64,000 nucleotides of DNA from Akanthomyces muscarius (lineage: Eukaryota > Ascomycota > Sordariomycetes > Hypocreales > Cordycipitaceae): assembly GCF_028009165.1 (NCBI RefSeq), contig NC_079242.1, forward strand, positions 868,001 through 932,000, given 5' to 3'. The notes below the pieces were generated by a model. It was given only the letters and a program-made list of their open reading frames with translations. It had not been told where the DNA came from and ran no database searches. The position numbers were made by a program, and so were the translations under genes. This document shows, piece after piece, positions 10,665-22,700 of this stretch. Position 1 is the first letter of the stretch. Every line of letters begins with the position of its first letter.

Positions 10665-13600
10665 GGTTGAGAGTCATAGCGCCGTGGATAGCCTGCGCAA
10701 TGTGCCAGTTGGCCCGCGTTTTAGGATGAAACATTTTCATATAGGCAACCGAATAATCAGTAATTGTCACAGATCCGTCCGAATTCTTCACTACCGAGCT
10801 ACCACCTTGGCCTCCTGCATTTGTAAGGTCGTTGATCGTTAGGGTGCCGTTGGCAATGTCCTTTGCAGCGGAGCAAAGCATGGGTCCGAGGGGCTCGTCG
10901 GGGTCCTCGCTATCGCTGCACGTTGAACTCTGCACGGAGATGGACCAACCGCCCGGCGCGTTTTTGTTTTTCGCTGGTGGCATAGAAAAGCCAACTTCAT
11001 TCGGAACGTCGTCCCAGCCATTGGGATAGAAGAAGGCGACCGTGTTCTGACCAGCCTCCGTATCGAGCGTTTCTTTGACGCCCGGCTCACAGAAACGGTG
11101 CCCCGTGTAAATCCTGCTACCGGTATCAATGTCGACGAATTTAACCCTTAGAGAGGGATCGAATTGAGTGTAACGGCGGATGGCGAACTCAACCTGCTGA
11201 TTCAGGCTTCTGGAGAAGTCGTTCAGCTGGAGCCGCAGCTCTTTTGTCAAGTATCGACCGCTCCAGATGAGCAAGTTGGAAAAATAGGAGGCATCGCAGG
11301 TGCTTTCAGAAGCGTCAAAGAATTCCGGATACCCAGTCCAGTAGACCATGAGGCGGCCATGGCCGTCTTTCTTTTTGAAGATATCATCCAGGATGTCGTG
11401 AACAAGGCCTTCCACCTTGCCGTCGGTGTTCAATTTTATTTTGGTGTGCGCGATGTCCGTGTCACATTGTTCTTTGTAAGACCCTCTAGGATATCCCATG
11501 AGACAATGGCTGACAATGTCCGCGAACCCAAAGTCATTGCCTGTAAAAGAGACCGTGGCAATATCTGAAGTCATAGGTATCCAGTCCTGAAGCTGCGAAG
11601 CGCCTTCTCCTTTGTGGAACTGATCAGCAGTCTCTCCACTACATGCGAAATTCTGCCATTGGGGTCTCCCTTGATGCACTGCTCGAACTAGGTAGTCCAA
11701 GATCGCGGGGTAGCTGCCGGTTCCACGGTAGCATCCTTTCGTATCGTCCCATGGAGTGCCAGCGCCAATACCCGCAGCGTACGAATCGCCAAACGACACC
11801 CAACCCTCTCTGATGGGATAAGGCTTGTTTGTAACATTTATCTTGTCGTTGCTGTCAAGATAACTAGCAATCGCAGTCCACCAGGGGTAAACAGTAGCTT
11901 CGAGCGTGTCCTCCGCATAGATGATGCGGTTGTACTGGTTGCTGATCCCAGGCGTCACCACTTCAACAGACCCAACGGTGACAAGATGTGAGATGAAGAC
12001 ATTGGCGGAGTTGTAAACATTGACAAGGCGCTGCTGGCAATTCTTCTTCCCCACACAGTCCTGACTGTAGTTTTGGAACCAAGAGTAAAGGCCCGTGCCG
12101 TCAATGTAGACGCCGTCGGAATTTTGAACAATAAGAGCCCAAGCGACGTTGCAGTTTGTAGTTGCACTACCGCATGTATCAAAAGAAGGCTCCCCAATCC
12201 AGTTGTCCACGGCAAACGGAGCTGGGGCCTGCAAGAACGAAGTTCCTTGAAAGTCTGCAACGGCGCGGACCGTTAATCGGAGGAGAAATGTGGCACAGGA
12301 TTATTCGACTTACAAGGGGACTCTGTTTGAATAATACTCATATACACGTTAGAGGCGCCGACAATGTTATACTGGTACATGACGCTGTGCTCCGACGCGG
12401 TGCCACGCCACCATGTCGGCCCATCGCCCCAAATTAGAATGCCTGGAAGAGAAAATTAAAATCAAGCCTCAGATCAAAATGAAAAACAGCTGACCTCTGC
12501 CAAAGTAAACATTGATTTGGTTTGAATCGTCACTCGCAGGGTCGTCGAGATCATGATCTACCTTGGTCAGCAATTTTTCAGAGCAGAAAAGTAATGTATG
12601 GAAAGCGACTTACCGGCTACCCACGCCCACATGTTCTCAAAATATCTATCAGAACAACGGTCAGCTTCGTCAGGTTCCCATCATCTTTGAAGGGAGATAT
12701 ACCCGCTACCCTTCTCCGTTTTCAAAAGCATGATGGCACCTGCAATGCATTTACTGTTCACGTTGCCAGAGAGCTTGGGACAATCCGCCTTGCGCAGATC
12801 GGTACCAGTGGCGCCACCCACTCGGAAATGACAATCTGTGTGCACAATTAGCAAAGTAGATTCGCCGACATGTTCAATGCGAGGCGCCATTTACCCCACA
12901 TGCCTACATCACCCTGCTTAGTCGATTGGAGATTCCATTGCACTAAGGCTAAGCCGGGCAACGATCCTCGGGATGTAAACAACAAGTTCTCCATCTGTAC
13001 CAAGCCATTTTTCTCTCCTTGGCCGACTGTGAGCATGGGCCTGGGATGCTTAGCGTCGGAGAATTTGTCGCCTACAGCCATAAATTGAGACCAGACCTCG
13101 CCTCGGATGCGAGTATTGGACGGGATCTACCTCAAAGTGTTAGCGCAGAAGCCCATTGTGACTTAACACAGCTGAGCACAGTACAAGTAAGGGGCTTGAA
13201 ATTATGTAGACGCCGGCTGTTTCCCAGTTAGCTCAAAACGGATGAGAGGTAACAATGGACGATTACCTGGAATATAGAGCAAAAGATTGTTCTCCGCGGC
13301 ATATTGGAACAGGGATTGAAGAGCGACCGTGTCATCTGTTTTGCCATCGCCTAAAAGGACTACAGTTAGCCGCGAAAGTAGACAACGCAACTGCAGCCTA
13401 GCCTGTACCTGCAGCATGAAGTCTTGCATTGACGACCTGGTCTTTGCTGCGATTGTAAAAAACAGGCTTTCTGGTTCCTGAGATTAGCCTGAGTTGAGAC
13501 CGAAAAAGCAGCGGAGAACATACCCGGTACTGAACCAATTGCCATTGCTATCCAAGAGGCTTGCTGGCCGATTTTCAGCGGGCATTGATTCTCCGTGGGC

Positions 13601-15480
13601 AACGCCTCCTTGCTTAAAATCATTGCCGAATTGCCAGTAATCAATTTTCCAGTCGTCGACATTTTTTGAGATTGAAGCCCCATTTGGAAATCCGATGAAT
13701 GTGGCGGATTTGTAAATCTGGGAGTGACTTAATGTGATAATAGTTGAACCTTGCTCCTTCCCCTGTGTTAAGGTAAAGGGGTATGTTTTGATGGCAGTAT
13801 TGCAGTTTATAATGGCGGAATCGACGACGGAAAGCGAGCCAACAGGAGATTTCGAATCAGAGCCGGCCGCAGTGAGGTCAATACCGACTTTACAACCTTC
13901 TAGGCGAAGATGCGACCACGACTGTCTAATAGTTAGCACATAACCTAAAATGCGAGTATAAGAGATAATATGCTCACCCAGACCCAGTTCCATATTAGAC
14001 CGATACATTTTTGGGAACCGATAATATTGATTCGGGACGCCGAATACTGCTGACTTCCAGCCAGGATACCGTATTCGCCGTTGCTAATCGTAATGTCTCC
14101 CATCCAACCTCCACTGCCATTTTCCGCAACTATACAAATTAGCGTTCGTGACTTTCTGGAAGCTAGTTGCAAGTCTTGATGCGTACAAATGCCAATTTGA
14201 GTCGTCGAGGAAGCATTCGACATCATCACGCTGGTTTCTTCGATGGTGGTCGCTTGCGCCACTTGCCAATGAATACCTACCATGCCCTTCTGCCTGGTCA
14301 AGCGGACATCGATTTGCAGTCCCCGAATACTCCGATAGAAATTGCTCTGAGGGGGCGCGGAGTTAAAAAGCGGCATCACTTATCCATGCGGGTTCGACAT
14401 ACTGTGTTGAGATACCATTCAGAATGGCCATCGGGAAGGTAGACATCTGTCGTGAAGACACCAAGCCCAATAAAGTTCCTAGCCGATTGAATCGTAGCAA
14501 TTGTGCCTTTTACGCTGCCGACAATCTGCGTGTTGTAATACAGCACAATTGAGCGGTCAACACGATAGACACCTAGTATATGGTTAGCGGTATGTTCTAC
14601 AGGACAGCATGCGTTCCAAACTCACCACTGGGAAAATAAACTATTGCTCCGCTGACAGATGACTCAGGACAGCCTTTGCCACAGCGGTTACCATCGGATA
14701 TTGCCTTCTGTATGGCGTCCGTGTCATCAGTGACTCCATCCCCGACAGCGCCGTAGTCTTTGACGTTACGCCAGACCTGGCTCACGATCAGTAAAAAGAT
14801 TATGTAATTTGAGAAACAGTTTTTATAGATACCTTGTAGCTGTCTTTAGAATGGAATGGCTGCTGAGAGAGGCTGTGATCTTGATCTGCCATCCAGTCAC
14901 TACCATCCCAGCGATCGGCCCTTCTCAGGGAAGCGGATCCAGCTGAGCTTCCCACGGGAGGGCGCAGATCTTGGATTCGAATCTTGGCCTCGTTTTGGTA
15001 TCGCTGCAAGGTACCATTCTTGCGGAGGTCCTGCGTATCGACGTCATTGGTGAGCTTCAAAGCTTTGAGGAGCTCAGATGTGAGCCGCGGCGGAGATGGT
15101 GGGCTTCCAGTGTCCCTTCGACTCTGGGCTGCAGTGGGATTCCTTTCATTGCCCTGTCGAGGATTAGCAACGCGCCAAAGGTTGTACTCGCCCTGTTGCT
15201 TGATTGCTTCGTCGACAAGATCTCTTGCTTGGGAAAGATCGTGGGAACTGGCATTTGCCAGCGAAATGACTTTGGGGAGTACGGGAGGTAAGACAGAGTC
15301 AGCTCCTGTTTCTTTCAACGAAGAAATAAATTTCGCGTGAACCTTTGCCATGTCCTCTCCTGTTGGTATGTAAAATTCAACATCGAGCATAGAAAGAGGC
15401 TCCGCGGCGGGCTTCGCTAGGCTTTGGCAGCAAAGCGAAGCCACCATGTAAGAGCAAAGCAGCTGTCGTGAAATAAACAT
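10657..15480 (-). CDS. GH55 beta-1,3-glucanase-like protein fused to SGNH esterase domain
   Basis: Fourteen exons give about 1366 aa: 15480-14833, 14776-14626, 14572-14403, 14346-13978, 13921-13531, 13477-13409, 13350-13267, 13216-13185, 13126-12895, 12835-12703, 12645-12614, 12557-12495, 12442-12314, 12254-10657. Every junction keeps frame. The signal peptide starts at 15480. Residues about 217-970 form the two pectate-lyase-like beta-helices of GH55: VKDYGAVGDGVTDDTDAIQ, IWNWVWSW, GDGKTDDTVALQ, WVADHDLDDP, and GTASEHSVMYQYN with the likely catalytic Glu809. Residues about 985-1235 form an SGNH hydrolase with all four blocks: GDSY (Ser992), FACSGE (Gly1041), TGNDFG (Asn1074), YTGHRFC (His1220). 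Likely an extracellular enzyme acting on beta-1,3-glucan that also removes an ester. A split into two genes is unlikely, because exon 14 runs through both domains without a break. Substrate is not known. Confidence 0.87.
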
Positions 15481-15844
15481 GCCGATTTTCCGATTCAGAG
15501 GAAAAAAGGTTTGAAAAAGTCTAGGATGCCTCATCAAACAGTTGAAGTGCTGAACTAGATCGCTTATACAGCAATCCCCGCCTGTCTTTCCCTCTCCCTC
15601 TCCCTCTTCCTGTTTCACCAGCGCTGTCATATAGCAGGCATACAGTATACGCGACTTCTTTTTTTTTGTTTTTTGTTTTTATGCAAAGATCAAGCTATTA
15701 ATCCCTGCTATACTATCAATCTGCATAAAATAGAAAGCTAATGCAGCGAGACTTGCACGGAGCGCCAGCCCGGCGTTCTACCCACTTGTCTAAACCACTC
15801 GGGATTCTGAGCAGTATTACTCATTGGGGAATGGCAAGAAATAT
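15481..15844. other. Intergenic spacer with poly-pyrimidine tract
   Basis: Upstream region of the GH55-SGNH gene and 3' end of the next leftward gene. It holds a CCCTCTCCCTCTCCCTCTTCC tract near 15590-15610 and a T-rich run at 15660-15680, as is common in fungal promoters. No gene seen. Confidence 0.5.
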
Positions 15845-16711
15845 TCAATTCTTAGAAGCAGTCATCTTGTATCCAGAATATTCAGGTTTCATTCCCAGAA
15901 ACCCATACCCAAGCCAATAATTGAGGCGTAAGAATTGCCTCGATGCATACTCTTCACTCCACAACTCAAACCTGCGGACCCAGTCCGGTTCGTTCAAAAA
16001 AGGCCAAAAAATTCGGAAGATCATGCATCTTCCACGATATTCCCAAGTATCATGACAGAAAAACATGGTACGAATCTGAACCCAAAGAATGCGACGGGCG
16101 AGCGTGTCGGCAGCACGTGGAGAGAGGGCGTTGGAGGCAGCGTAGACAAGGCGGAGCCAAAGTGGTGTAGAACACAAACTGAAATAAAGTTGTGCATCCT
16201 GAACTGCACTCACAATCATATGGTCCAGCTGCTGTGCTTCCTCTGAACCAAAACGTCGGACTTCAGAGGGCCCATTGGGCAGCCGCGGGGGGCCAAACCT
16301 CATGTAAATGCCTTGCCAGGAATTGGGCCGCTCTGGCGGACCCCTTATGGGTGCCACAGCCATAAATTGCCCGACGGACCATTCGCCACTCACTATGTAA
16401 ATCTCTCTGCACATTCCCTGCGCATGATGACGTACTGTAGGCGTGCCCCAGTAGCTTCCGTCGGGGACATGGACGAGGATACCGTTCCCGTCTTCCTCAA
16501 ATTCAAACGTGACAAGTCTGGGCCATTTGGAGGCGGGAAGCGCTCGGCTTGGGATAAAAAAACGCTCCAGATTCTCAAACCTGGTCTGGTGGCGCGTGTC
16601 TGTTCGTGAGGTGCAGGAGACGAAGAGCGAGTGGACAGCATGGAACTGAAACAGGCGGTGGACCGCAGCAATGGCAGACAGAGTAGTGACCGTGTACCAT
16701 AAAAGAGCCAT
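15845..16711 (-). CDS. Uncharacterised membrane-anchored protein
   Basis: A single open frame of 288 codons from Met16711. The frame stays open to another Met at 16912, which would add 67 residues. I chose the inner start because it directly opens a hydrophobic anchor (MALLWYTVTTLSAIAAVHRLF). The rest is soluble-looking and rich in Trp, Tyr and Phe. A central part, LVHVPDGSYWGTPTVRHHA ... REIYIVSGEW, and a C-terminal YWLGYGFLGMKPEYSGY recall, only weakly, the cupin-like proteins found in fungal gene clusters. The metal-binding His pattern is not convincing, so no function is given. It sits between the GH55-SGNH gene and a long gene-poor spacer. The coding call itself is moderately safe; an additional intron is possible. 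Confidence 0.6.
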   Translation of the reverse strand: MALLWYTVTTLSAIAAVHRLFQFHAVHSLFVSCTSRTDTRHQTRFENLERFFIPSRALPASKWPRLVTFEFEEDGNGILVHVPDGSYWGTPTVRHHAQGMCREIYIVSGEWSVGQFMAVAPIRGPPERPNSWQGIYMRFGPPRLPNGPSEVRRFGSEEAQQLDHMIVSAVQDAQLYFSLCSTPLWLRLVYAASNALSPRAADTLARRILWVQIRTMFFCHDTWEYRGRCMIFRIFWPFLNEPDWVRRFELWSEEYASRQFLRLNYWLGYGFLGMKPEYSGYKMTASKN

Positions 16712-18461
16712 GGTTAGAGAGTGACACGTAGAGTTTCCATGCGTTGCTTTGACAGATGGGCTGTTGGCGGAGGACTTTGCTATCAAGAGCTGCGCTTGGG
16801 TGCGTGCCAGAGGACAGATGCGCAGCCTTGCCCGTTGACGTAAGCAAGTTAGACTGCACGTCGCAAAAATAATGAAACAGATCCAACTGACGTATAATTT
16901 AGGATAATGCAAGGTGGATTTTGTATAGGGACTAAGCAGTGACCAAGTTTTGTCTCCTTTTTTTATATGTGCGGTTTAAGGATCTGGGTGGCATTGCTTA
17001 CTAGGATAACACATTTAAAACCTCAAACACTGCCTCTGTTGGGCACAATACCCTCGCCGTTAGCCGGCACAAGAAAATGACAGACAGATAAAATCATGAA
17101 ATGAAAATAAGAAATAGTGAGTGCAGCAAAAAGAGCACAGGTGAAAACAAGGAAACACATTAATAACACAAAGGAAGTTGCTTCGTTAAAATTGAGTCGC
17201 CTGCGTCTGCTCCGCCGTGGCCAGGCTGTCCGATTCACCAGCTGCGTTCAACAATACAGTAAGTACAGGGTATTTTATTGGTAGCGATTGCCCCACGTGC
17301 CCGCTCTTTCGGGAGGATCAAGCCGTACTCTCGTACAAGCAAACAAGTAATACTCTCTCGCAGCGGCAGCTGTGGCTGCATAGGCCACTCTAATCCAGGT
17401 CTTTTTCTACACCTTGCCGTAGAGGCGTAAGAGAGAGCGCATCTAATTACACTGCTGCGGTGACTGGCCGTGTTGTGCGGGCGTCCTTACGCAGCCGGCA
17501 TTTTATTGCCAACTGGGGTCGCTGCTGCGGCGAGTAGCTGCATTGCATTGCATGACAGCCTTACATTGGCTGAATTATATTGCGCGCTCGTGCCGCTTCG
17601 GCACTATCCGACAGTAGTTTATGTGAAAGTGCAGTAACTTTTCTGCTCGGAAAGAAAATGAAGCGAGCATCACCCTTCTCTATTCAGCTGCGCGTAGGCA
17701 TCATAAGCATTTACAAAACGAGACTGTGGTAAGACCGCGTGGAGATGGAATTACCTAGCCGGAGTTGTACACGTCTATTATAACTGTCTGCAAATAGCAC
17801 AAATATTTCAAGCGTCGAAATTGCGACCGTTGCCCAGCGAGCGCGTGTATGCACACATGCATTTGAACTCTCCACTCACCCAAAGCGGATGGAGTGTCAT
17901 TGAGCGCCGGGCCGATAACAAGCCTTCTAACGAATATTGCTTTTAAATAAATATGTATAGCTCTATGTGCCAAGCCGGAAGCTCGGCCACGGAATTCGGT
18001 CGCCTTGACGCGTTCGCATCCTTCTAAGTTCGTAAGGACATGCAGGTCGCTATCCATGCAGGCCTCGAGATTAAACGAAAAAATGCAATAACACCTCATG
18101 GTCTGGAAAAATCGACGCTCTTGAAATTGATCACGTTTTTGAGTCTAGGTCAATGGCCGGGTGCAACTCTGTGAGCCATGCTTCCGGCAGCAGAGCGATA
18201 AACATCCGTCGGGTTGCATACTGCACCAATTTGGGAACGAGTAAGCCTCTACAAATCATGCAGTAATAATAGCTACTGTTCATTCATATTGTCTTTTTAG
18301 CTAGATATCGATATTTATTCGGAGAGCTCCGGTTTGGGATAAAGCGGCGCGAGCTCGGAAGGTTGTGCGCCGGCCAATACAGATAAATACTACGCCGGAA
18401 ACGATGTATTCGCCGGTTATCGATCAACCATTTTCATTTTCTTAGACAATAGGAATCAAGT
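16712..18461. other. Long gene-poor spacer
   Basis: About 1.7 kb without a convincing gene (its first 200 bp may be coding if the longer start of the leftward gene is used). Short frames such as 17755-18099 minus have no family signal. GC-rich patches near 17440-17560 alternate with AT-rich ones. No tRNA or snoRNA could be folded with confidence. The right end is the promoter of the small secreted protein gene. Confidence 0.5.
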
Positions 18462-18992
18462 ATGCTTTTCCAAACAATCTCCGGCTTTGCCGTTTTCTCT
18501 CTCGCCTCCGCCAGCGCAATCTTCCCTCGAGCAGCCTGCGGTGAAGGAGCGCAAAAGCTTTGCTACGGCGTCAACGGCGGCCAGTCTCAGGGCCTTGACC
18601 CAGAAGATGTCCAGTACGTCGCCAAGTATCTTCGATACTTGAATGACCAAAATTCGGGCAAGGACAAATTCTGGACCATGCCAAAGGCCATTGACTGTGC
18701 AGAGTGGTCACTCCCTGTGCCCAACGCCGGCACGGTACTCGCACTCGCCAAGCACATCAACAACCGCGAGCTCTCCTCCATTCTTTATGAAGACCTCGCC
18801 GCCGCCATTGATGGGGGCAAGGACGCATCGGACAAGGGCAAGAATGAGCTGCTTGGGTGCGGTAAGAATGGCGGCCAAATGGGCGTCACGGCAAACACCA
18901 GCAACCCTCTCTACAACACGGCCGACTACAAGAGCAGCGGAGCAAAGCCAAACGGTATCATCATCAAGCTGGTCAAAGCCCCTCCTAGCTGA
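18462..18992 (+). CDS. Small secreted protein, effector-like
   Basis: A single exon of 176 aa. A clear signal peptide (MLFQTISGFAVFSLASASA) is followed by an Arg-containing IFPRAACGEG, which could be a Kex2-type or signal-peptidase boundary. The mature part has four cysteines (AACGEG, LCYGVNGG, AIDCAEW, LLGCGKN), enough for two disulfides, and an ordered aspartate-rich middle (LDPEDVQYVAKYLRYL). No catalytic motif is recognised. Its size, secretion signal and cysteine content fit the fungal small secreted protein or effector-candidate class; no target can be named. It stands alone between two long spacers at the right end of the 7-19 kb secretome-rich stretch. Confidence 0.8.
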   Translation: MLFQTISGFAVFSLASASAIFPRAACGEGAQKLCYGVNGGQSQGLDPEDVQYVAKYLRYLNDQNSGKDKFWTMPKAIDCAEWSLPVPNAGTVLALAKHINNRELSSILYEDLAAAIDGGKDASDKGKNELLGCGKNGGQMGVTANTSNPLYNTADYKSSGAKPNGIIIKLVKAPPS

Positions 18993-19783
18993 AAAATCCA
19001 CCAGGGCAAGGAAATGATGCAGATGTATACAAAAAGTAGTTGTTGAAACTTGATTTAAAGGGGGCATTTATTTTTATGTTCCATGTCAAAGCTGTCCAGT
19101 ACAAGAATCTCAACGAGCATTAAATCACTCAACTTCAACTTCTACAAACTTGATGCAAATTGTGAACTGTACTATGTGTTTCTTTCGCCCTGAAAATGCG
19201 TTTGCACATTGGTGAACGCGACGACTCAGCACCTCCCTGTCTAAACTTGTCGAGTTCGGCTGGGGCGCGCACGGGTATTGTGGAATTGTGGAATGGGCTC
19301 GCAAAGAACATGCTTGAGACTGTGGCGTGACTTTCAACCCGAAGATTTACTACGGTGATTGGAACCGCGTACAACCCCATGTCGGAGAACTCCAAATTGT
19401 CGAGATACTACACGAGGAAAGCTACGTCCCGAAATTTGAAGAATAGAAGAGCTTAGCAACGCTAGACTTAGCAAAGTGGCGGTAGTCCCAAACGCCGCGG
19501 CTTGCCTCCGCCGTAAATACAACGTATTTTCAAGTTCAATGGGTATTAAAATAGAATGCTAAAGTATTTTCTCTTGTCCCATAGAAAAAAGGGTACTTCT
19601 CTTTGTCCTTATTGGGAGGTCTCAATCAGCTGGTTATCGGCTACGCCGAGGAAAAGAATGAAATAGAAGAAAGTGCATATATTAGGCAGGATTGCAATAA
19701 AGGATCTAAATGTAAAATGATAACTAGGAAATATTTTGTGTGTTGTAAAGAATGTAAATCGTCGACGGATGCCAACCGTTATT
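18993..19783. other. Convergent 3' spacer
   Basis: Lies between the ends of the small secreted protein gene (plus) and the ABC transporter gene (minus). Short frames only; nothing recognised. It contains the 3' UTRs of both. Confidence 0.5.
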
Positions 19784-22700
19784 TTAGTTGGTTGTCGGCG
19801 TGGAAGCAGCCGAGCCATTGCTGGTGGCGGTCTTCTCAGTCACAGCCTCCTCCTTCTTTGGCTTGGCTGCCTTTTTACCCCCAAAAAGGTTGCCCAGACC
19901 GAAACCGCCCTTGCGGACTCTAAACATGTAGTAGACGAAAATGGCCATGAAAATGTTGAAGATGATGTACACCCACATGAGGCCAAAGTTGCGCCAACGC
20001 TCGCTCCAGTATATGCGGGAGCCAGCGAGGAACTGGTCGGCCACCTGGTACGAGCAGTATCTGCAGTCCGACGTGGCATCGGGGTTCTGCAGCGTGCCGG
20101 GGGCCTGGCCTGCCAGGGGGGCGAGATAGGCGCCGCAGGTTTGGCCATCGCGGGGGTCAAAGACTTGCGTCTCCTTCTCGGCGCATTCGACCTGGCGGCC
20201 GTGCAGCATGGTCGCGACGATGCCGGCAATCCAGTAGGTAAAGGGACTGACGCGATACATGAAAATCCAGAAGCCGGGCAGCGCATTCGGAGGCTGCAAG
20301 ACACCGTTGAACAGAATGCTCATTAGCACCAGGACCGTGACGATGCTGGAGGCGGTCTGCGCATCGGGCATGGCGGCAATGGTCATGTGCGCAAACGAAG
20401 AAGCGTATAGGAACAGCTGAATAACGAAGAGGAGGACCAGGCCCTGGCGATCGGACGTCTGAATGCCGACAACTGGGTAGTAGAAGCACGCCCAGATCAG
20501 AATAGCAGCCACAATCTGGTAAGGAATCTCGACGACAATGTTGGCAAGAACAAAGGCAATCCAAGAATAAGCCTTGCTAGGTCTCTCGCGGACCTCGTAC
20601 AGGGATCGCTGGGTGATGAACAGAGGCTGAATCTGCTGGACAAGAGTAGGGAAGATATTGGTAATCATGAAGACGGAGAACATCACAATCTGCATTCCAC
20701 CGAGACTCGTCTTGGCGTTGAAGAATGTGAAACCGATGAAGAGACCTGCCGCAACGCTGAGAGCAATTTTGGCGATGATGTAGCTAGGCATGCGCCAGTA
20801 CTGCTGGAAGACTCGGAATGTGACCTCACGAATCTGGACAGTCAATGGCATGGCGAATTCGGTTCGCTGAGTAGTATCAGAAGAAGATTCCGAGGGCCGA
20901 TGCTCCGCGTGGATACGATCCAGTTCCTTTTGAGTGGCAACACTCTCCTGGCTCTCGTTCCAGACCGACTGCCAATCTTTGCCCTTGTCGTTGTATCCAT
21001 TGTTGACGACCTCGAGCATGTACTCGGCAGGATTCTCCTGATCGTCACACTTGCGGGCACCATTGCCCTCAAAGTAATCCAGGAGGGTGCGCGAATTGTC
21101 ACCAATCTGACCAAAGTAGACAGTCTTGCCGCCCTTGGCCAGGAACAAGAGACGATCGAATTCCTGGAAGAGAATGGCAGAAGGCTGGTGGACGGTGCAG
21201 AGAATAGCCTGGCCCGAATCAGCCAGCTTGCGGAGGAACGAGCAGATGGACCAGGAAGATTGCGAGTCGAGACCACTCGTGGGCTCGTCGAGGAAGAGGA
21301 GCAGCTTGGGCTTGGCGGCGAGTTCGACACCAATAGTCAGAAGCTTGCGCTGTTCGACGTTGAGACCTTCACCAGGCACACCGACGACAGCGTTGGCAAA
21401 CTCTTCCATGTTGAGCATCTTGATGACTTCTTCGACAAAGTCGTACTTCTCTTTCTTGCTGACGGTCTTGGGCTGACGGAGCATCGCGCTGAATCGGAGA
21501 CTTTCGCGGACGGTTGCGGTTTCGAGATGAAGATCTATCATCTGGTTAGCAAATCGATATATGCAGTAAAGAAGATGAAATTCTTGCCTTGCTGCTGGAC
21601 GTAGCCAGTGTTACGCTGGAAACTGGCGTCAAGAGGTTTGCCGCTGACGAGCATGTCGCCAGTAATCACACCCATGGTGGTTCGCTGAGCCAACACATCC
21701 AAAAGCGTGGTTTTGCCAGCACCCGAGACACCCATGAGAGCAGTCAGAGTACCAGGCTTAACCCATCCGGAAACGTGGTCAAGCAGTCTTCTTTCGCCGC
21801 CCTTGTATGGAATGTCATATACCACATCGCGCCAAGTGAAGACGTCGGTTTGAGGGGGCAGTGGAACATCGTCGGCGTTTTCTGCCTTGTCCTTTTCCGT
21901 TTCCGCGGGCTTCTTGCCTCCCTTGAGGAGATAGTCGGGGACATGGCCACGCTGGAAGACGAGCGCCTCGGCAGTGCTGGTAGTGGACGAGTTGATCTCG
22001 GTGACGATAAAGTACATAATCATAAAGGCAAACAGGAAAGCAAAGAGAATTCCGAGGTTGCGCCAGACGTGAGAGTAGTAGTACTGGTAGCTTGCCTCCA
22101 TGAAAGCATCGCCGCTCACCGTTTCAGAGCCCTTGACTGCTCCAGTGACGGCGCAAATGAAGGAAGTGCCGACGCGGGGCTGGAATGGGGGCACGAAAGA
22201 ACCAGGGCCGCATGGGAAATCACGGCCATGGAACTCATTGGCAACCAGAATCTCGAAAGCGTAGAAGATTGGATTAATCCATCGAAGCCAGGCAAACCAG
22301 GGATGCATGGACGGCTGCGGAATGACGAAACCAGTATAAATGACGAGAATCAGCACCATGACACCAGACAGACCCATGGCCTGTGAGACTGTCCTGGTCG
22401 AGGCTGCCAGAGTTCTAAACACTGCACTCATAACAAACGTGGTCATGAACGTAATGAGGAAGAAGAGGAAGAACTGGGCAGGCTCGCGTCGGAGACCGGT
22501 CATGAAGTAGAGGATAATGTTGAAGACGACAGCAGTGACAAACTTGATGGGTATGTCGGACAATATACCGGCCATGGCCTCGGTCGCTGGATGATAAAAG
22601 GCATACGAGGCCTGCTTCTCGACAATGGGGCGCTGGGAGTAGAGGCTGTTGATTTCGGAAATGGCAGTGAGGGCGTTCATGAGGATAGCGATAAAGAGGA

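Noticed and set aside
10657..12254. SGNH esterase as a separate gene
   Set aside because: The last GH55 strands and the SGNH domain share one exon with no stop, and the upstream exons phase correctly into it.
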